A stretch of DNA of 47,772 nt from Desulfobulbus rhabdoformis (GCF_016919065.1 NZ_JAFFQA010000040.1:1-47772), one strand, 5' to 3'; positions 16,516-25,497 are shown, counted from the stretch's first letter. Notes: a model not told the origin generated them from the letters alone. Translations and numbers: made by a program.

Positions 16516-16812
16516 TTACTGCAGTGTCATTGCCAGCTGATTGAGAGTGGGCACGAGGAAGCTCTGCAAAAAGACAATAGCCAGAATAAGGATCATGGGG
16601 CTCAGGTCCAGGCCGCCCATGATGGGCACATAACGGCGGATGCGCATCAGAACAGGATCGGTCACCTGGTGCAGGAAACGAACAATAGGGTTGTAAGGAT
16701 CCGGATTCACCCAGGAGAGCACCGCGCGGGCAATCACAATCCAGATATAGGCGCTGAGTACGACATTGATGAGTTTGGCGATGGCCAAAAGAAAGTTGCC
16801 AAGCATAAACAT
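16516..16812 (-). CDS. YggT family integral membrane protein
   Basis: The 98-residue protein has an N-terminal hydrophobic helix (about residues 4-30), the conserved ARAVLSWVNPDPYNPIVRFLHQVTDPVL block, and a second helix at the C-terminus (LSPMILILAIVFLQSFLV). YggT proteins sit in the inner membrane and are linked to osmotic or division-related functions, but their mechanism is unsettled. The gene lies between repeat-rich gaps and is probably transcribed alone. Confidence 0.88.
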   Translation of the reverse strand: MFMLGNFLLAIAKLINVVLSAYIWIVIARAVLSWVNPDPYNPIVRFLHQVTDPVLMRIRRYVPIMGGLDLSPMILILAIVFLQSFLVPTLNQLAMTLQ

Positions 16813-16861
16813 TACAGTACCTTGTAGGTTAAAATTCTATCAATTGTATTTTTGCTATTCT

Positions 16862-16933
16862 GTCGCGGGCATGGCCCACTCCTACAAAATACCCATATAC
16901 TGGGAACCAGTAGGAGCTGGCCATGCCCGCGAT
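16862..16933. repeat. Palindromic repeat (GTCGCGGGCATGGCC family)
   Basis: GTCGCGGGCATGGCCCACTC faces GAGCTGGCCATGCCCGCGA around a 30-base centre containing CCTAC and GTAGG. A second full copy is at 30701-30774, and fragments occur near 967, 2043 and 5727. The form is that of REP-like palindromes, distinct from the RAYT-flanking family. Confidence 0.7.
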
Positions 16934-16951
16934 ATATTAATTCAATGTTTA

Positions 16952-17053
16952 AGTGGTTACAGGTATCTCAGGTTTGGAGCATCGTGGTATTTCGCTATAG
17001 GAAACCTATGCGAAATACCACGATGGTTCAAAGATGAGTGCCTGTAGCCTCTT
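16952..17053. repeat. Long hairpin 3' of metG
   Basis: The inner stem CATCGTGGTATTTCGC pairs perfectly with GCGAAATACCACGATG and continues through ATAGG/CCTAT around an AAA loop (16980-17025), with one bulged base. Outer arms (about 16952-16979 and 17026-17053) still match imperfectly (GGTTACAGG with CCTGTAGCC), giving arms near 50 bases. No T-tract follows on the metG strand. It is either a repeat hairpin or a 3'-end stabiliser of the metG mRNA. Confidence 0.7.
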
Positions 17054-17057
17054 AAAC

Positions 17058-19010
17058 TCAGGCGACTTTGCTGCCTGGTGTGATATCCCCCTCCATAGTA
17101 CTCACCACCAAACGAGAGGTACCATCACTCAACTCTTCCTTGGCGGCCAGCACCATCCCCTGTGAAGGAATGCCCATGAGCTTGGCAGGCTTCAAGTTGG
17201 CAACCACAATCACCTTCTTGCCCACCAGTTCTTCCGGTGCATAGTATTCGGCTATACCGGCAACAATCGTGCGTTCTTCAGGAGCCTTGACAGTAAGTTT
17301 AAGCAGTCTGTCGGATTTTGCGACCTTTTCTGCCACCACAATCTCAGCCACCCGCAAATCAATGGCTTTAAACTGATCAAAGCTGATTACCCCTTCGGCC
17401 AAAGACTCTTCTGCCGCTTTTTTACTTTTCTTGCTTTTGCTTGCTTGCTGCTGTTTGGGCTGCTCGGCCTTTTTCTGATCAACCCGGGGAAAGAGCTGGG
17501 AAACCTTGTCTATGGTTGTCCCCACGGGGATATCACCCCACTCTTTGATTTGGTCCAGGGTGGCACTGGCAAAACGTGACTCCATTCCCAGAGCAACAGC
17601 CATTCTACGGGCAGTACTTGGCATGATCGGGCCGAGGACCAAGGTGATTTTCCAGAGGGATTCCGCTAAAAAGTACAGCACGGTCTGCAGGCGATCGGCC
17701 TGTCGCGGATTTTTTGCCAGCTCCCAGGGGGCGTTGCCCACGATGTATCGATTCAAAAGACCAATCACCTCCCACACGGACCGTAGGGCCTTGTGAAAGT
17801 GAAAGTTGTTCATATTTTCCTCGTACTGTACGAACATGGCCGAAAGCGCACTCATCAGCTCCCGATCTTCGGGAGTGAGCGTCGAGGAAGGTTCTCGTTC
17901 GGGAATTTTGCCCTCGGCGTATTTGGCGATCATGGTCAACGAGCGGGAAAAGAGATTCCCCAGGTCATTGGCCAGATCGGCATTGTGGCGGGCAAGGATG
18001 GCATCGCTTGAAAAGGAAGAGTCCAGACCAAAGCTCATGTCACGCAGGACAAAATAGCGGACCGTGTCCACCCCGTAGGTGTCGACCAGTTCTTTGGGAC
18101 GAATGACATTGCCAATGGATTTCGACATCTTGGTGGAATCCACGTTCCAATAACCGTGAACGTGCAACCGTTTGTACGGCTCGAGCTCCAGAGCTCGGAT
18201 CATGGTTGGCCAGTAGATAGCATGGGGCTTAAGAATATCTTTGGCGATGACATGTTCAGAAGCAGCCCAGAACTTTTCAAAATCCGGTCCGTCCGGGTAG
18301 CCAATACCGGTGAGATAGTTGATCAGGGCATCAAACCAGACATAGGTGACAAAATTTTCGTCAAAGGGCAGGGGGATTCCCCAGGTCAGGCGTGAGGTGG
18401 GCCGGGAAATACACAAATCCTCCAGCGGCTCACTTAAGAAAGAAAGCACCTCGTTGCGATAGCGTTCCGGGGTGATGAATTCCGGGTTCGCCTTGATATG
18501 CTCAATGAGCCAGTCCTGGTACTTGGACATGCGGAAAAAGTAATTCTGTTCGGCTATCTCCTGAGGCTCGACTTGGTGGTCGGGGCATTTGCCATCGACC
18601 AGTTCTTTCTCGGTGAGAAAGCGCTCACAGCCCTTGCAGTAATGACCGGAGTATTCGCTGAAGTAGATGTCGCCCTGGTCATAAACCTTCTGGAGAATGT
18701 CCTGCACGGTCTTGATATGATCGCTGTCCGTGGTGCGGATAATGTTATCCGGCTCAACAGTGAGTACCGGCCAGGTTTCACGAAAGGTCGCAGAAATCCT
18801 GTCAACATACTCACGCGGGGTCTCGCCCGCTTTGCTGGCGGCTTCGGCTATCTTTTCACCATGTTCATCGGTACCGGTCTGAAAGCGGACGTCATCGCCA
18901 CAGAAACGGCGAAAACGGCTGTAGGTGTCGGTAACAATAGTGGTGTAGGCATGGCCCAGGTGGGGCATGGCATTAACGTAATATATAGGTGTAGTGACGT
19001 ATGTGGGCAT
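17058..19010 (-). CDS. metG: Methionyl-tRNA synthetase
   Basis: This class I synthetase has 650 residues: N-terminal TTPIYYVNAMPHLGHAYT with the HIGH-type signature, the zinc knuckle CKGCERF...GKCPDH (about residues 124-141), TWGIPLP, the KMSKS loop (STKMSKSIGN), an anticodon-binding helical domain, and a C-terminal tRNA-binding OB fold (FKAIDLRVAEIV...GIAEYYAPEE...MVLAAKE). A Lys/Gln/Ser-rich linker (about residues 510-535) joins the last domain. Order on the minus strand is holB, ricT, metG, a frequent bacterial neighbourhood. Confidence 0.97.
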   Translation of the reverse strand: MPTYVTTPIYYVNAMPHLGHAYTTIVTDTYSRFRRFCGDDVRFQTGTDEHGEKIAEAASKAGETPREYVDRISATFRETWPVLTVEPDNIIRTTDSDHIKTVQDILQKVYDQGDIYFSEYSGHYCKGCERFLTEKELVDGKCPDHQVEPQEIAEQNYFFRMSKYQDWLIEHIKANPEFITPERYRNEVLSFLSEPLEDLCISRPTSRLTWGIPLPFDENFVTYVWFDALINYLTGIGYPDGPDFEKFWAASEHVIAKDILKPHAIYWPTMIRALELEPYKRLHVHGYWNVDSTKMSKSIGNVIRPKELVDTYGVDTVRYFVLRDMSFGLDSSFSSDAILARHNADLANDLGNLFSRSLTMIAKYAEGKIPEREPSSTLTPEDRELMSALSAMFVQYEENMNNFHFHKALRSVWEVIGLLNRYIVGNAPWELAKNPRQADRLQTVLYFLAESLWKITLVLGPIMPSTARRMAVALGMESRFASATLDQIKEWGDIPVGTTIDKVSQLFPRVDQKKAEQPKQQQASKSKKSKKAAEESLAEGVISFDQFKAIDLRVAEIVVAEKVAKSDRLLKLTVKAPEERTIVAGIAEYYAPEELVGKKVIVVANLKPAKLMGIPSQGMVLAAKEELSDGTSRLVVSTMEGDITPGSKVA

Positions 19011-19097
19011 GTTGATGTTGTATACTTGAAAGTGTCGGGTTTCAGCTGAGTTCGCGTGGTAATCACAGAGAGTTAAAGCTGAAAAATAATCGTTAAC

Positions 19098-20054
19098 TCA
19101 GTTTTTAGAGTCGTTTTCCTCTTTTTGCGCTTTTCCTGTCCCCTTCTTGCCTGGGTTTTTGCGCGGCGGGCTTTTGGGGACGGGGTCGGCTGCCCGCCAT
19201 TCTTCCTCATTCAGGATCCGCTCTTCGCCCTGACAGGTTACCGCAATTTTACCGAGCAGAGGGATCTGCCGGGTTACATAATAAGTTTTCCCTTCAAAGA
19301 GAATATGACGGCCAACCCTGGGCATGCCTTTTTTCATAACCCGGTAGGTGTCGTATTCATACGTCAGGCAGCAAAGCAGACGATTACAGAGACCTGATAT
19401 TTTAGCAGGGTTCAGGGGCAGGTCCTGGGCCTTGGCCATCTTGATGGAGACGGAATCGAACTTGGTGAGAAATGAGGTACAGCAGAGTTCGCGTCCGCAG
19501 GCTCCCAGTCCGCCCGTCATCTGCGTTTCATGGCGAACACCTATCTGCCGCATCTCCACTCGGGTGCGGAATTCCTGGACCAGGGCTTTGACCAGTTCTC
19601 GAAAGTCAACTCGACTTTCCGCTGTGAAATAAAAGATGATTTTCGAGCGGTTGAAGAAGCGTTCCACCCGAACCAGGTTCATCGGCAGCTTGAGGCGATC
19701 AATATGCGAGCGGCAGATGGAAAAAGCCTCCTGCTCTTGCACAGGGAGTTGCTCATACTGCTGCCGCTCTTCCTCATTGGCTCTGCGCTGGATGCGGTAA
19801 CTGACGGGCCGCTCCACGCTCGGGTCTTCTGGTTTTGCGGTACGATTGATTATGGTGGCTGGCTCCACACCATGATCCGTGCGGACCAGAACGATATCGC
19901 CCCGACAGAGATCCGGCTCTATGGTTCCAGCTGTAAATTCTTGCCCTTGCTGTCGAAATCGGATTTTAAAAAAATCCTGGGTGATATCCTCTGTACTGTC
20001 TGTTCCACCCGATACGATGGGCTCGGCTGATTGTGCGTCTGTTTCGTCGCTCAT
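19098..20054 (-). CDS. ricT: PSP1-domain protein RicT (YaaT)
   Basis: RicT is a subunit of the Fe-S containing Ric (YaaT/YlbF/YmcA) complex, known in Bacillus to affect RNase Y; its role in Proteobacteria-like lineages is less clear. The PSP1 core is present (FFNRSKIIFYFTAESRVDFRELVKAL), and the cysteine blocks CGRELCCTSFL and GLCNRLLCCLTYEY supply cluster ligands. A start at 20054 gives 318 residues; a TTG at 20120 would extend it. The C-terminus is a Lys/Pro-rich tail. It is adjacent to metG and holB, as in many genomes. Confidence 0.88.
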   Translation of the reverse strand: MSDETDAQSAEPIVSGGTDSTEDITQDFFKIRFRQQGQEFTAGTIEPDLCRGDIVLVRTDHGVEPATIINRTAKPEDPSVERPVSYRIQRRANEEERQQYEQLPVQEQEAFSICRSHIDRLKLPMNLVRVERFFNRSKIIFYFTAESRVDFRELVKALVQEFRTRVEMRQIGVRHETQMTGGLGACGRELCCTSFLTKFDSVSIKMAKAQDLPLNPAKISGLCNRLLCCLTYEYDTYRVMKKGMPRVGRHILFEGKTYYVTRQIPLLGKIAVTCQGEERILNEEEWRAADPVPKSPPRKNPGKKGTGKAQKEENDSKN

Positions 20055-20252
20055 GCTGGTGTATGTATGAAGAACTGCAGTCTCCCTGATTACCACTATG
20101 GGGATGGAGGAGCGCTGCAAGATTTAATGCTGAGGAATTTTAAATAATTGTTTTTTCGCTGACCCCAGAGGTCTGCGTGAAGTTTTTTACCCGGCTGGAA
20201 CTCAGCTGAATGTCAATGAGCATCTCAAATAATTCATGTGAAGCATTTTTAT

Positions 20253-20331
20253 GTTGGGGTTCGTTCCTCACCACCAACCTACCATAGCCCCAGCAAGCGA
20301 TGTAGGTTGGTGGTGAGGAACGAACCCCAAC
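20253..20331. repeat. REP inverted pair (RAYT-type family)
   Basis: A forward unit at 20253-20282 and a reverse unit at 20302-20331 are near-perfect complements separated by 19 bases. They sit in the 371-bp gap between holB and ricT. This is the best-conserved pair in the window. The rest of the gap shows no gene. Confidence 0.85.
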
Positions 20332-20425
20332 ATGGAATAATCAAAAGCCAGCTGAACAAGCATGGCCCTTTTGCACTAGTGCCCTTTGTATCCAGAAAAA
20401 ATGCCCGTTCGCTCAGCGCCTGTCG

Positions 20426-21409
20426 TTAGGGATTCAGATCGAAAAGATCAAGTAACAGCACTTCACAAATCAGGCCTCGATTACAGTTCCTGGCAAGTGC
20501 TTGTTCTGCCAGATCAACAGCGGCCATCTTAGCAGATAACCGCTCCAAATTCCAGCGTTCTCTTGCTTGGAGTACCTCTGGGGAAAAGGACGTAGCCCTG
20601 CTGTTGGTGCGGGCTGCCATGGAATCCTTGAGAAAGATGCGGATGAGCATCAAAAGCGGCTCCAGGCTCTCTTTGGCCTCGGCCAGTGTCATGGCAAGGG
20701 TGAGCGCCTGTTCCACCCGCATGGCTCGGCTGGCAGGAGGAGAAAGCCAGGAGTCGAGCAGAGTGGTGTAGAGCGGCAGCGTGCCTTCCGTTTCAAGATC
20801 CAGAGCCCGTCCCGGACATCCATCGGCAAGAGCCGCGAGCCTGCTGCAGTCTTCCTGGGGCAGGTCAGGGCGGTGTACGCTGATGAGGTTTGCGGCTAAG
20901 TCAAGGGGCAGTGGCGAGAAGGGGATTACCTGGCAGCGGGAGATGATGGTGTCAAGCAGGCCGCTTGAGGTCGCGCCTATGAGGATGAGAAGGTTGTCGG
21001 GAGGTGGTTCTTCCAGAATTTTCAAGAGGCTGTTGCCCGCCTCCCGTCGCATGGTGTGCACGTCCTCAAGCAGGACCACGCGCTGCTCACTCTCAAAGGG
21101 AGAAAAAGTGAGCGCCTTTTTCATCTCCCGAATCTGATCGATCTTGATGGCGGCGCCATCGGGCTTGATCGTCAACAGGTCCGGGTGGTTGCCAGAAGCG
21201 AATTTGACACAGCCGGGGCAGCTCCCGCAAGGTTCAAGGCCATCAGGCTTGCGGCAGAGCAAAACGGCTGCCAGAGCTCTGGCAGCGGTGGTTTTGCCGA
21301 CCCCGTCAGGGCCGGCAAAGAGGTAGGCATGGGCCAGGCGGCCACTGGTAATGGCCCTGGTGAGCAGGGTAATGGCTTTGTGCTGGCCTTGAATATTTAC
21401 AAGAGACAC
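20426..21409 (-). CDS. holB: DNA polymerase III delta' subunit
   Basis: This clamp-loader AAA+ subunit has 327 residues. It shows HAYLFAGPDGVGKTTAARALA (P-loop), the zinc module C-x8-CGSCPGC, VVLLEDVHTMRREAGNSLLKILEEPP (Walker B region) and the SRCQ sensor-1/arginine motif. It starts with GTG at 21409, three bases after the stop of the HD nuclease gene, so the two are coupled. Confidence 0.93.
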   Translation of the reverse strand: MSLVNIQGQHKAITLLTRAITSGRLAHAYLFAGPDGVGKTTAARALAAVLLCRKPDGLEPCGSCPGCVKFASGNHPDLLTIKPDGAAIKIDQIREMKKALTFSPFESEQRVVLLEDVHTMRREAGNSLLKILEEPPPDNLLILIGATSSGLLDTIISRCQVIPFSPLPLDLAANLISVHRPDLPQEDCSRLAALADGCPGRALDLETEGTLPLYTTLLDSWLSPPASRAMRVEQALTLAMTLAEAKESLEPLLMLIRIFLKDSMAARTNSRATSFSPEVLQARERWNLERLSAKMAAVDLAEQALARNCNRGLICEVLLLDLFDLNP

Positions 21410-21412
21410 GTC

Positions 21413-22510
21413 TTAAAAGAGGGACTGTTGACGGTGATCAATCATGTTCTTTTTTTTGCCGTTGCTGCCATGGTCTTCTTCACTCTTGGGTTGGAGGTCG
21501 GTGGGGCGAAAGGGAGAATGTCCGCCAGGAGCGTTCTCGCTGTTTTCGTCTGTCCCTTGCAGATAAAGAAAACGTTCCAGGTGGCGCTGATAATCGGACC
21601 ATTGCCAATCAGCCCCCTGTAGTTTTGCCTGGAGCCCTTGAAGGTAATTCATTTTGGCATCCATGTCATCCAACTGGTTGAGCAGGATGGCCTCCGGTGT
21701 CATGGGAAGAACCGGGGAGCCATAGGCGTACTGGCCATGGTGGCTGAGCACCATGTGAATCAGCTGATCAACCTGTTCGTTCTCGATTTCCGGAACCTGG
21801 AGGGCTGCTTGTCGGACCAACTCGACTCCGAGGACCAGATGGCCAACCAGGCGTCCTTTATCTGTGTAGCCGAAAGGAGGGCGGGCAAAGTCAAACTCCT
21901 CGATTTTGGCCAGATCGTGCAGAAGCGCGCCACAGACCAGCATGTCTCGGTTGATCAACGGATAATGCTCGGCAGCCTTGCAGGCCATACCGACAATGGA
22001 GAGGGTATGTTCGATCAACCCTCCAATGTAGGCATGGTGCATCTTTTTGGCTGCCGGTGCCCTCTGGAATTTTTCCCGCGTTTCTCCGGAAAAGACGGTC
22101 AGCATCAGGTGCTGCAGTGGTTGGTCGCTGATACTGGCAAGAACCAACTCCAACTCTTTGGCCATTTCTGCAAGGGAACGAGGGCTTGCGGGCATGTAGT
22201 CTGCCAGGTCAACCATGGCTTCCGCAACTTGCTGGAGCGTGTTGATCGAAAGCTGCATCTGCTCACGAAACGGTTTGGCTGTCGCCTGTACCAGGATAAA
22301 GTTCCCTTCTTCAGCCGCAGCAGCATACTGCTCGGCGTTGTCCCAGACTCGGGCCTCTATCTCGCCACTGCGATCCATGAGACCAAGGGCCAGGTACGGT
22401 TTGCCAGCTTTGGTCTCTGCCAGCGATTTTCTGGAAACCAGGAAAACTTCCTGCAGCTGTTGTCCCGCAACGAGTTGATTGATAAAAAGCGTTTTACTTG
22501 GCACGCTCAT
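21413..22510 (-). CDS. YhaM-like 3'-5' exoribonuclease (OB fold + HD domain)
   Basis: The 365-residue protein has an N-terminal OB-fold nucleic-acid-binding domain (about residues 15-100, with LGLMDRSGEIEARVWDNA) and a C-terminal HD phosphohydrolase domain (HHAYIGGLIEHTLSIV, LLHDLAKIEEF, LSHHGQYAYGSP). This architecture is that of Bacillus YhaM and its relatives, which degrade RNA and single-stranded DNA with Mn2+. A tail rich in S/P/K/E ends in RQQSLF. ATG 22510 has GGGAGG nearby. Confidence 0.88.
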   Translation of the reverse strand: MSVPSKTLFINQLVAGQQLQEVFLVSRKSLAETKAGKPYLALGLMDRSGEIEARVWDNAEQYAAAAEEGNFILVQATAKPFREQMQLSINTLQQVAEAMVDLADYMPASPRSLAEMAKELELVLASISDQPLQHLMLTVFSGETREKFQRAPAAKKMHHAYIGGLIEHTLSIVGMACKAAEHYPLINRDMLVCGALLHDLAKIEEFDFARPPFGYTDKGRLVGHLVLGVELVRQAALQVPEIENEQVDQLIHMVLSHHGQYAYGSPVLPMTPEAILLNQLDDMDAKMNYLQGLQAKLQGADWQWSDYQRHLERFLYLQGTDENSENAPGGHSPFRPTDLQPKSEEDHGSNGKKKNMIDHRQQSLF

Positions 22511-22564
22511 GTTCCAACCTCCCAGTGGTGCGCTTGTTTCCTGCCATGGTCAAAGGGCGGCAGG

Positions 22565-23662
22565 TCAGACATTAAAGCGGAACAGAATGCAGTCGCCATC
22601 GGCCACCACATATTCTTTGCCTTCCGAGCGCATCAACCCCTTGTCGCGGGCGGCAGGCTCCGATCCGCAGGTTATATAGTCGTTATAGGCGATAACCTCG
22701 GCCCGGATAAATCCCCGCTCAAAATCAGAATGAATCTTGCCGGCGGCCCCCGGCGCCTTGGTTCCCTTGGTGATGGTCCAGGCGCGGGTCTCTTTCTCGC
22801 CCACGGTGAAGTAGGTGATCAGCCCCAAAAGCGCATACCCAGCCTTTATGAGTCGGTGTAAGCCCGGTTCCTCCATGCCCATGTCCTGGAGAAATTCCCT
22901 TTGCTCTTCCGCATCCAGAAGGCTTAACTCCTGTTCAATGGCTCCGGCGATCATGACCATAGAGGCGTTTTCTTCACTTGCCGCCTGGGAGAGGCGCTCA
23001 ACGTACTTGTTGCCGGTCGCCAGATCACCCTCGTTGACATTGGCCACATATAAAACAGGCTTGGTGGTCAAAAGGCAGAGTTCCCGCAATAGAAGTGCCT
23101 GCTGGTCGTTTTCCGGAGTGACGATACGAGCCGGTTTACCCTCGTCAAGGACCGCGCGCACGGTGTCGAGAAAGGCGACTTCGGCAATCATTTTTTTGTC
23201 GCCGGATTTTGCCTGATTGCGGCTTTTGGCCAAACGTCGTTCCACGGTGTCCAGGTCGGCCAGCACCAGCTCCATGGAGATAACCTCCATGTCGCGGATC
23301 GGGTCAAGAGAGCCGTCCACGTGCACAATATTGTCGTCTTCAAAGCATCGGACAACATGTAAAATGGCATCAACCTGGCGGATATGTCCCAGAAACTGGT
23401 TGCCCAACCCCTCGCCCTGGCTGGCGCCTTTGACCAGCCCGGCGATATCGACAAATTCCATCTGGGTTGCAATTTTGCTGCGTGTTTTGGCAAGCTCCGC
23501 AAGCTTGTCAAGTCGTTCGTCCGGTACCGGTACGATGCCGACATTGGGCTCAATGGTACAAAATGGATAGTTTTCAGCGGCAATAGCCGCGGCTGTCAGT
23601 GCATTAAAGATGGTCGATTTACCCACATTGGGCAGGCCGACTATTCCACAACGAAATCCCAT
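22565..23662 (-). CDS. ychF: Ribosome-binding ATPase YchF (Obg family)
   Basis: YchF is a universally conserved P-loop protein that prefers ATP and associates with ribosomes. The sequence begins GIVGLPNVGKSTIFNALT, followed by NYPFCTIEPNVGIVPVPDERL, DIAGLVKGASQGEGLGNQFL, YVANVNEGD in place of NKxD, and a C-terminal TGS-like domain (YFTVGEKETRAWTI ... HSDFERGFIRAEVI). Length 365 is standard. Confidence 0.97.
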   Translation of the reverse strand: MGFRCGIVGLPNVGKSTIFNALTAAAIAAENYPFCTIEPNVGIVPVPDERLDKLAELAKTRSKIATQMEFVDIAGLVKGASQGEGLGNQFLGHIRQVDAILHVVRCFEDDNIVHVDGSLDPIRDMEVISMELVLADLDTVERRLAKSRNQAKSGDKKMIAEVAFLDTVRAVLDEGKPARIVTPENDQQALLLRELCLLTTKPVLYVANVNEGDLATGNKYVERLSQAASEENASMVMIAGAIEQELSLLDAEEQREFLQDMGMEEPGLHRLIKAGYALLGLITYFTVGEKETRAWTITKGTKAPGAAGKIHSDFERGFIRAEVIAYNDYITCGSEPAARDKGLMRSEGKEYVVADGDCILFRFNV

Positions 23663-23792
23663 GAAATCCTCTAAAGTGTAGCGATAAGAAAGCGGAGCCG
23701 AGTGCGGAGGGCTAAAAGAGCACCTTGCCGCAACCAGTGTATTAAGTATATAGTCACTGTGGTCGGAAAAACGTTACCGGCCACGGGGGAAT

Positions 23793-23900
23793 CCCCCAAA
23801 GGGCGGCGGGTGCAACTGAACAATACGTGAATTTGTTATAAAAACTTTGTTTTATTACAAGGATGTGTTGTTCAATGTCCAGACGTCGTCACGGATTCAG
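23793..23900. mobile_element. Half copy of the MITE-like element, reverse orientation
   Basis: Read on the minus strand, this matches hairpin 1 of copies A and B, from the terminal CTGAATCCGTGA (end at 23900) through to the CCCCAAAGGG boundary. Hairpin 2 is missing. The central loop has diverged, while both arms (GCGGGTGCAACTGAACAA and TTGTTCAATGTCC) remain complementary. It lies between the divergent starts of ychF and mtaD. Confidence 0.72.
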
Positions 23901-23983
23901 ATCCACAGATTCGGTTCTCCATGATCATTTACGGATAAACCGGTGCTCTGTGTACACTATCTCTTGGATTTTGTGCAAGCCTT

Positions 23984-25297
23984 ATGAAAATAGATATTCT
24001 CGTGCGTAACTGCACGCTCCTGACACATCCCGGCGAAGATTTGCTTATCAGTCCAGCATTTATTGCCATTGCAGGTGACCGTATTGCAGCTTTGGGGCAC
24101 ATGGATTCCTGCCCTATTTGCGAGGTGGCAGCGGAAGTGGACGGACAGGGACAGCTGGCCATGCCCGGTCTGGTCAACGGCCATGCCCATTCACCCATGA
24201 CGCTTTTCCGGGGAATGGCTGATGATCTTGAACTCATGACCTGGCTGACAGAACATATTTTTCCGGCCGAGGCCCGCATGGTCGAACCGGAGATGGTGTA
24301 CTGGTGCAGTAAGCTAGCTGCAGCAGAGATGCTGCTCAGTGGTACCACGACGATGGCCGATGGCTATTTTTTGGAGGATGAGGTCGCCCGCGCCTGCTCG
24401 GAGGCAGGGATGCGTTGCGTAGCGGGCCAGGCAGTGATTGATTTTCCGGCGCCCGGGGTTGCCGACCCCTCACAAAATATTGCGGTGGCGAAAATGTTTC
24501 TGGAGCGTTGGCAAAACCAAGACCCGCTCATCTCACCGGCACTCTTTGCCCATTCTCCCTACACCTGCTCCAATGCAACCTTACGGAGGGCAAAAGCTTT
24601 GGCCCGTCAATTTGGGGTGCCGTTTTTTGTGCACCTTGGGGAAACCGCCCAGGAACAAGGGCAGATAGTGGATCCCCAAGGGAAGACTCCGCTGCTGCAT
24701 CTGGATGCGCTTGGCCTGCTCGACGCAGACACGGTCTGTGTCCACTGTGTCTGGCTGAGTGAGGAGGATCTGTTGGTGCTCAAGAAACGAGGAGCTTCCG
24801 TGGTGAGTTGTCCCCAAAGCAATGCCAAGCTTGCCTCGGGGCGAGCACCTCTTGAACGTATGCGGGAGATGGGAATCCGGGTCGGGCTGGGAACAGACGG
24901 GGCGGCATCCAATAACAGCCTCGACCTTTTTCGTGAGATGGAATATGCCGCCTTGCTGCACAAGGTGAACCCAGCACAGCCCACAGCCATGGCAGCGAGA
25001 GATGTTTTGCGCATGGCAACGCAGGGGGGGGCGGACGTGCTTGGTCTGGGGGACTCTTTAGGAGGGCTTATGCCAGGGGCACTGGCGGATATTATTCTGA
25101 TTGACCTGAACCGCCCGCATCTGCAGCCTTTTCACAGCCCCAATCTATTGGTCTACAGTCGATGTGGTGCTGATGTGCGCAATGTTATTGTCAATGGCAA
25201 GATGGTGGTGCAGGAAGGGCATTTACTCACCCTTGATCTGGAAGAGGTGCTTGCAAGGGTTAGAGGTTTGGCAGTTCAGGTGGGAACGATCTCGTAA
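23984..25297 (+). CDS. mtaD: 5-methylthioadenosine/S-adenosylhomocysteine deaminase-type amidohydrolase
   Basis: This 437-residue cytoplasmic amidohydrolase is of the MtaD/SAH-deaminase group, which recycles the nucleosides left by SAM-dependent reactions. Metal ligands are visible as NGHAHSPMTLFRG (HxH), FVHLGET, VHCVWLSEEDL and GTDGAASNN (the catalytic Asp). It ends with the small beta-sandwich segment DIILIDLNRPHLQP ... VIVNGKMVV typical of metal-dependent hydrolases. Other nucleoside or s-triazine deaminases of the same subgroup cannot be fully excluded. Confidence 0.87.
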   Translation: MKIDILVRNCTLLTHPGEDLLISPAFIAIAGDRIAALGHMDSCPICEVAAEVDGQGQLAMPGLVNGHAHSPMTLFRGMADDLELMTWLTEHIFPAEARMVEPEMVYWCSKLAAAEMLLSGTTTMADGYFLEDEVARACSEAGMRCVAGQAVIDFPAPGVADPSQNIAVAKMFLERWQNQDPLISPALFAHSPYTCSNATLRRAKALARQFGVPFFVHLGETAQEQGQIVDPQGKTPLLHLDALGLLDADTVCVHCVWLSEEDLLVLKKRGASVVSCPQSNAKLASGRAPLERMREMGIRVGLGTDGAASNNSLDLFREMEYAALLHKVNPAQPTAMAARDVLRMATQGGADVLGLGDSLGGLMPGALADIILIDLNRPHLQPFHSPNLLVYSRCGADVRNVIVNGKMVVQEGHLLTLDLEEVLARVRGLAVQVGTIS

Positions 25298-25300
25298 AAG

Positions 25301-25440
25301 AGGAAACGCCCATTCGCTTGCCTCCTTTCATTGCCCGTAACTAGCCGGTTAAAAAGGTGTTGATCGATTAGTCACGAACAGTGAACGCCGTTGTTGGTTC
25401 GCAGGTAACGGCAGCAAGGAGGTGCGAATGAGCGCTTGTC
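25301..25440. other. Structured intergenic element (long-range stem of about 18 bp)
   Basis: Left arm CGCCCATTCGCTTGCCTCCTT (25307-25327) pairs with right arm AAGGAGGTGCGAATGAGCG (25416-25434) in about 18 base pairs with one two-base bulge and one mismatch. Inside, TGCCCGTAAC pairs with GGTAACGGCA, and CACGAACAGTG forms a small hairpin. The element begins three bases after the mtaD stop. It may be a structured RNA 3' end, a small RNA or a degenerate mobile hairpin. Positions 25448-25468 hold a further GC-rich palindrome around CTGGCCAG. Confidence 0.5.
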
Positions 25441-25497
25441 GCAATGTCCCCAGACTGGCCAGGGGGGGCATTATAGTATAGCAAGTCAGGGGGAGCC

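Noticed and set aside
15752..16540. Plus-strand open frame of 262 codons
   Set aside because: It is antisense to rfbB and runs into the repeat and yggT; no recognisable protein.
16952..17053. T-box or other riboswitch linked to metG
   Set aside because: The hairpin lies on the 3' side of metG, not in its leader, and lacks T-box features.
21638..22861. Long plus-strand open frame (407 codons)
   Set aside because: It lies wholly antisense to the YhaM-like gene and the end of ychF, whose protein motifs are unmistakable; its own translation shows no family features.
25301..25440. Integron attC site
   Set aside because: Imperfect pairing is present, but the expected RYYYAAC and GTTRRRY end motifs are not in the right places and no integrase is seen.
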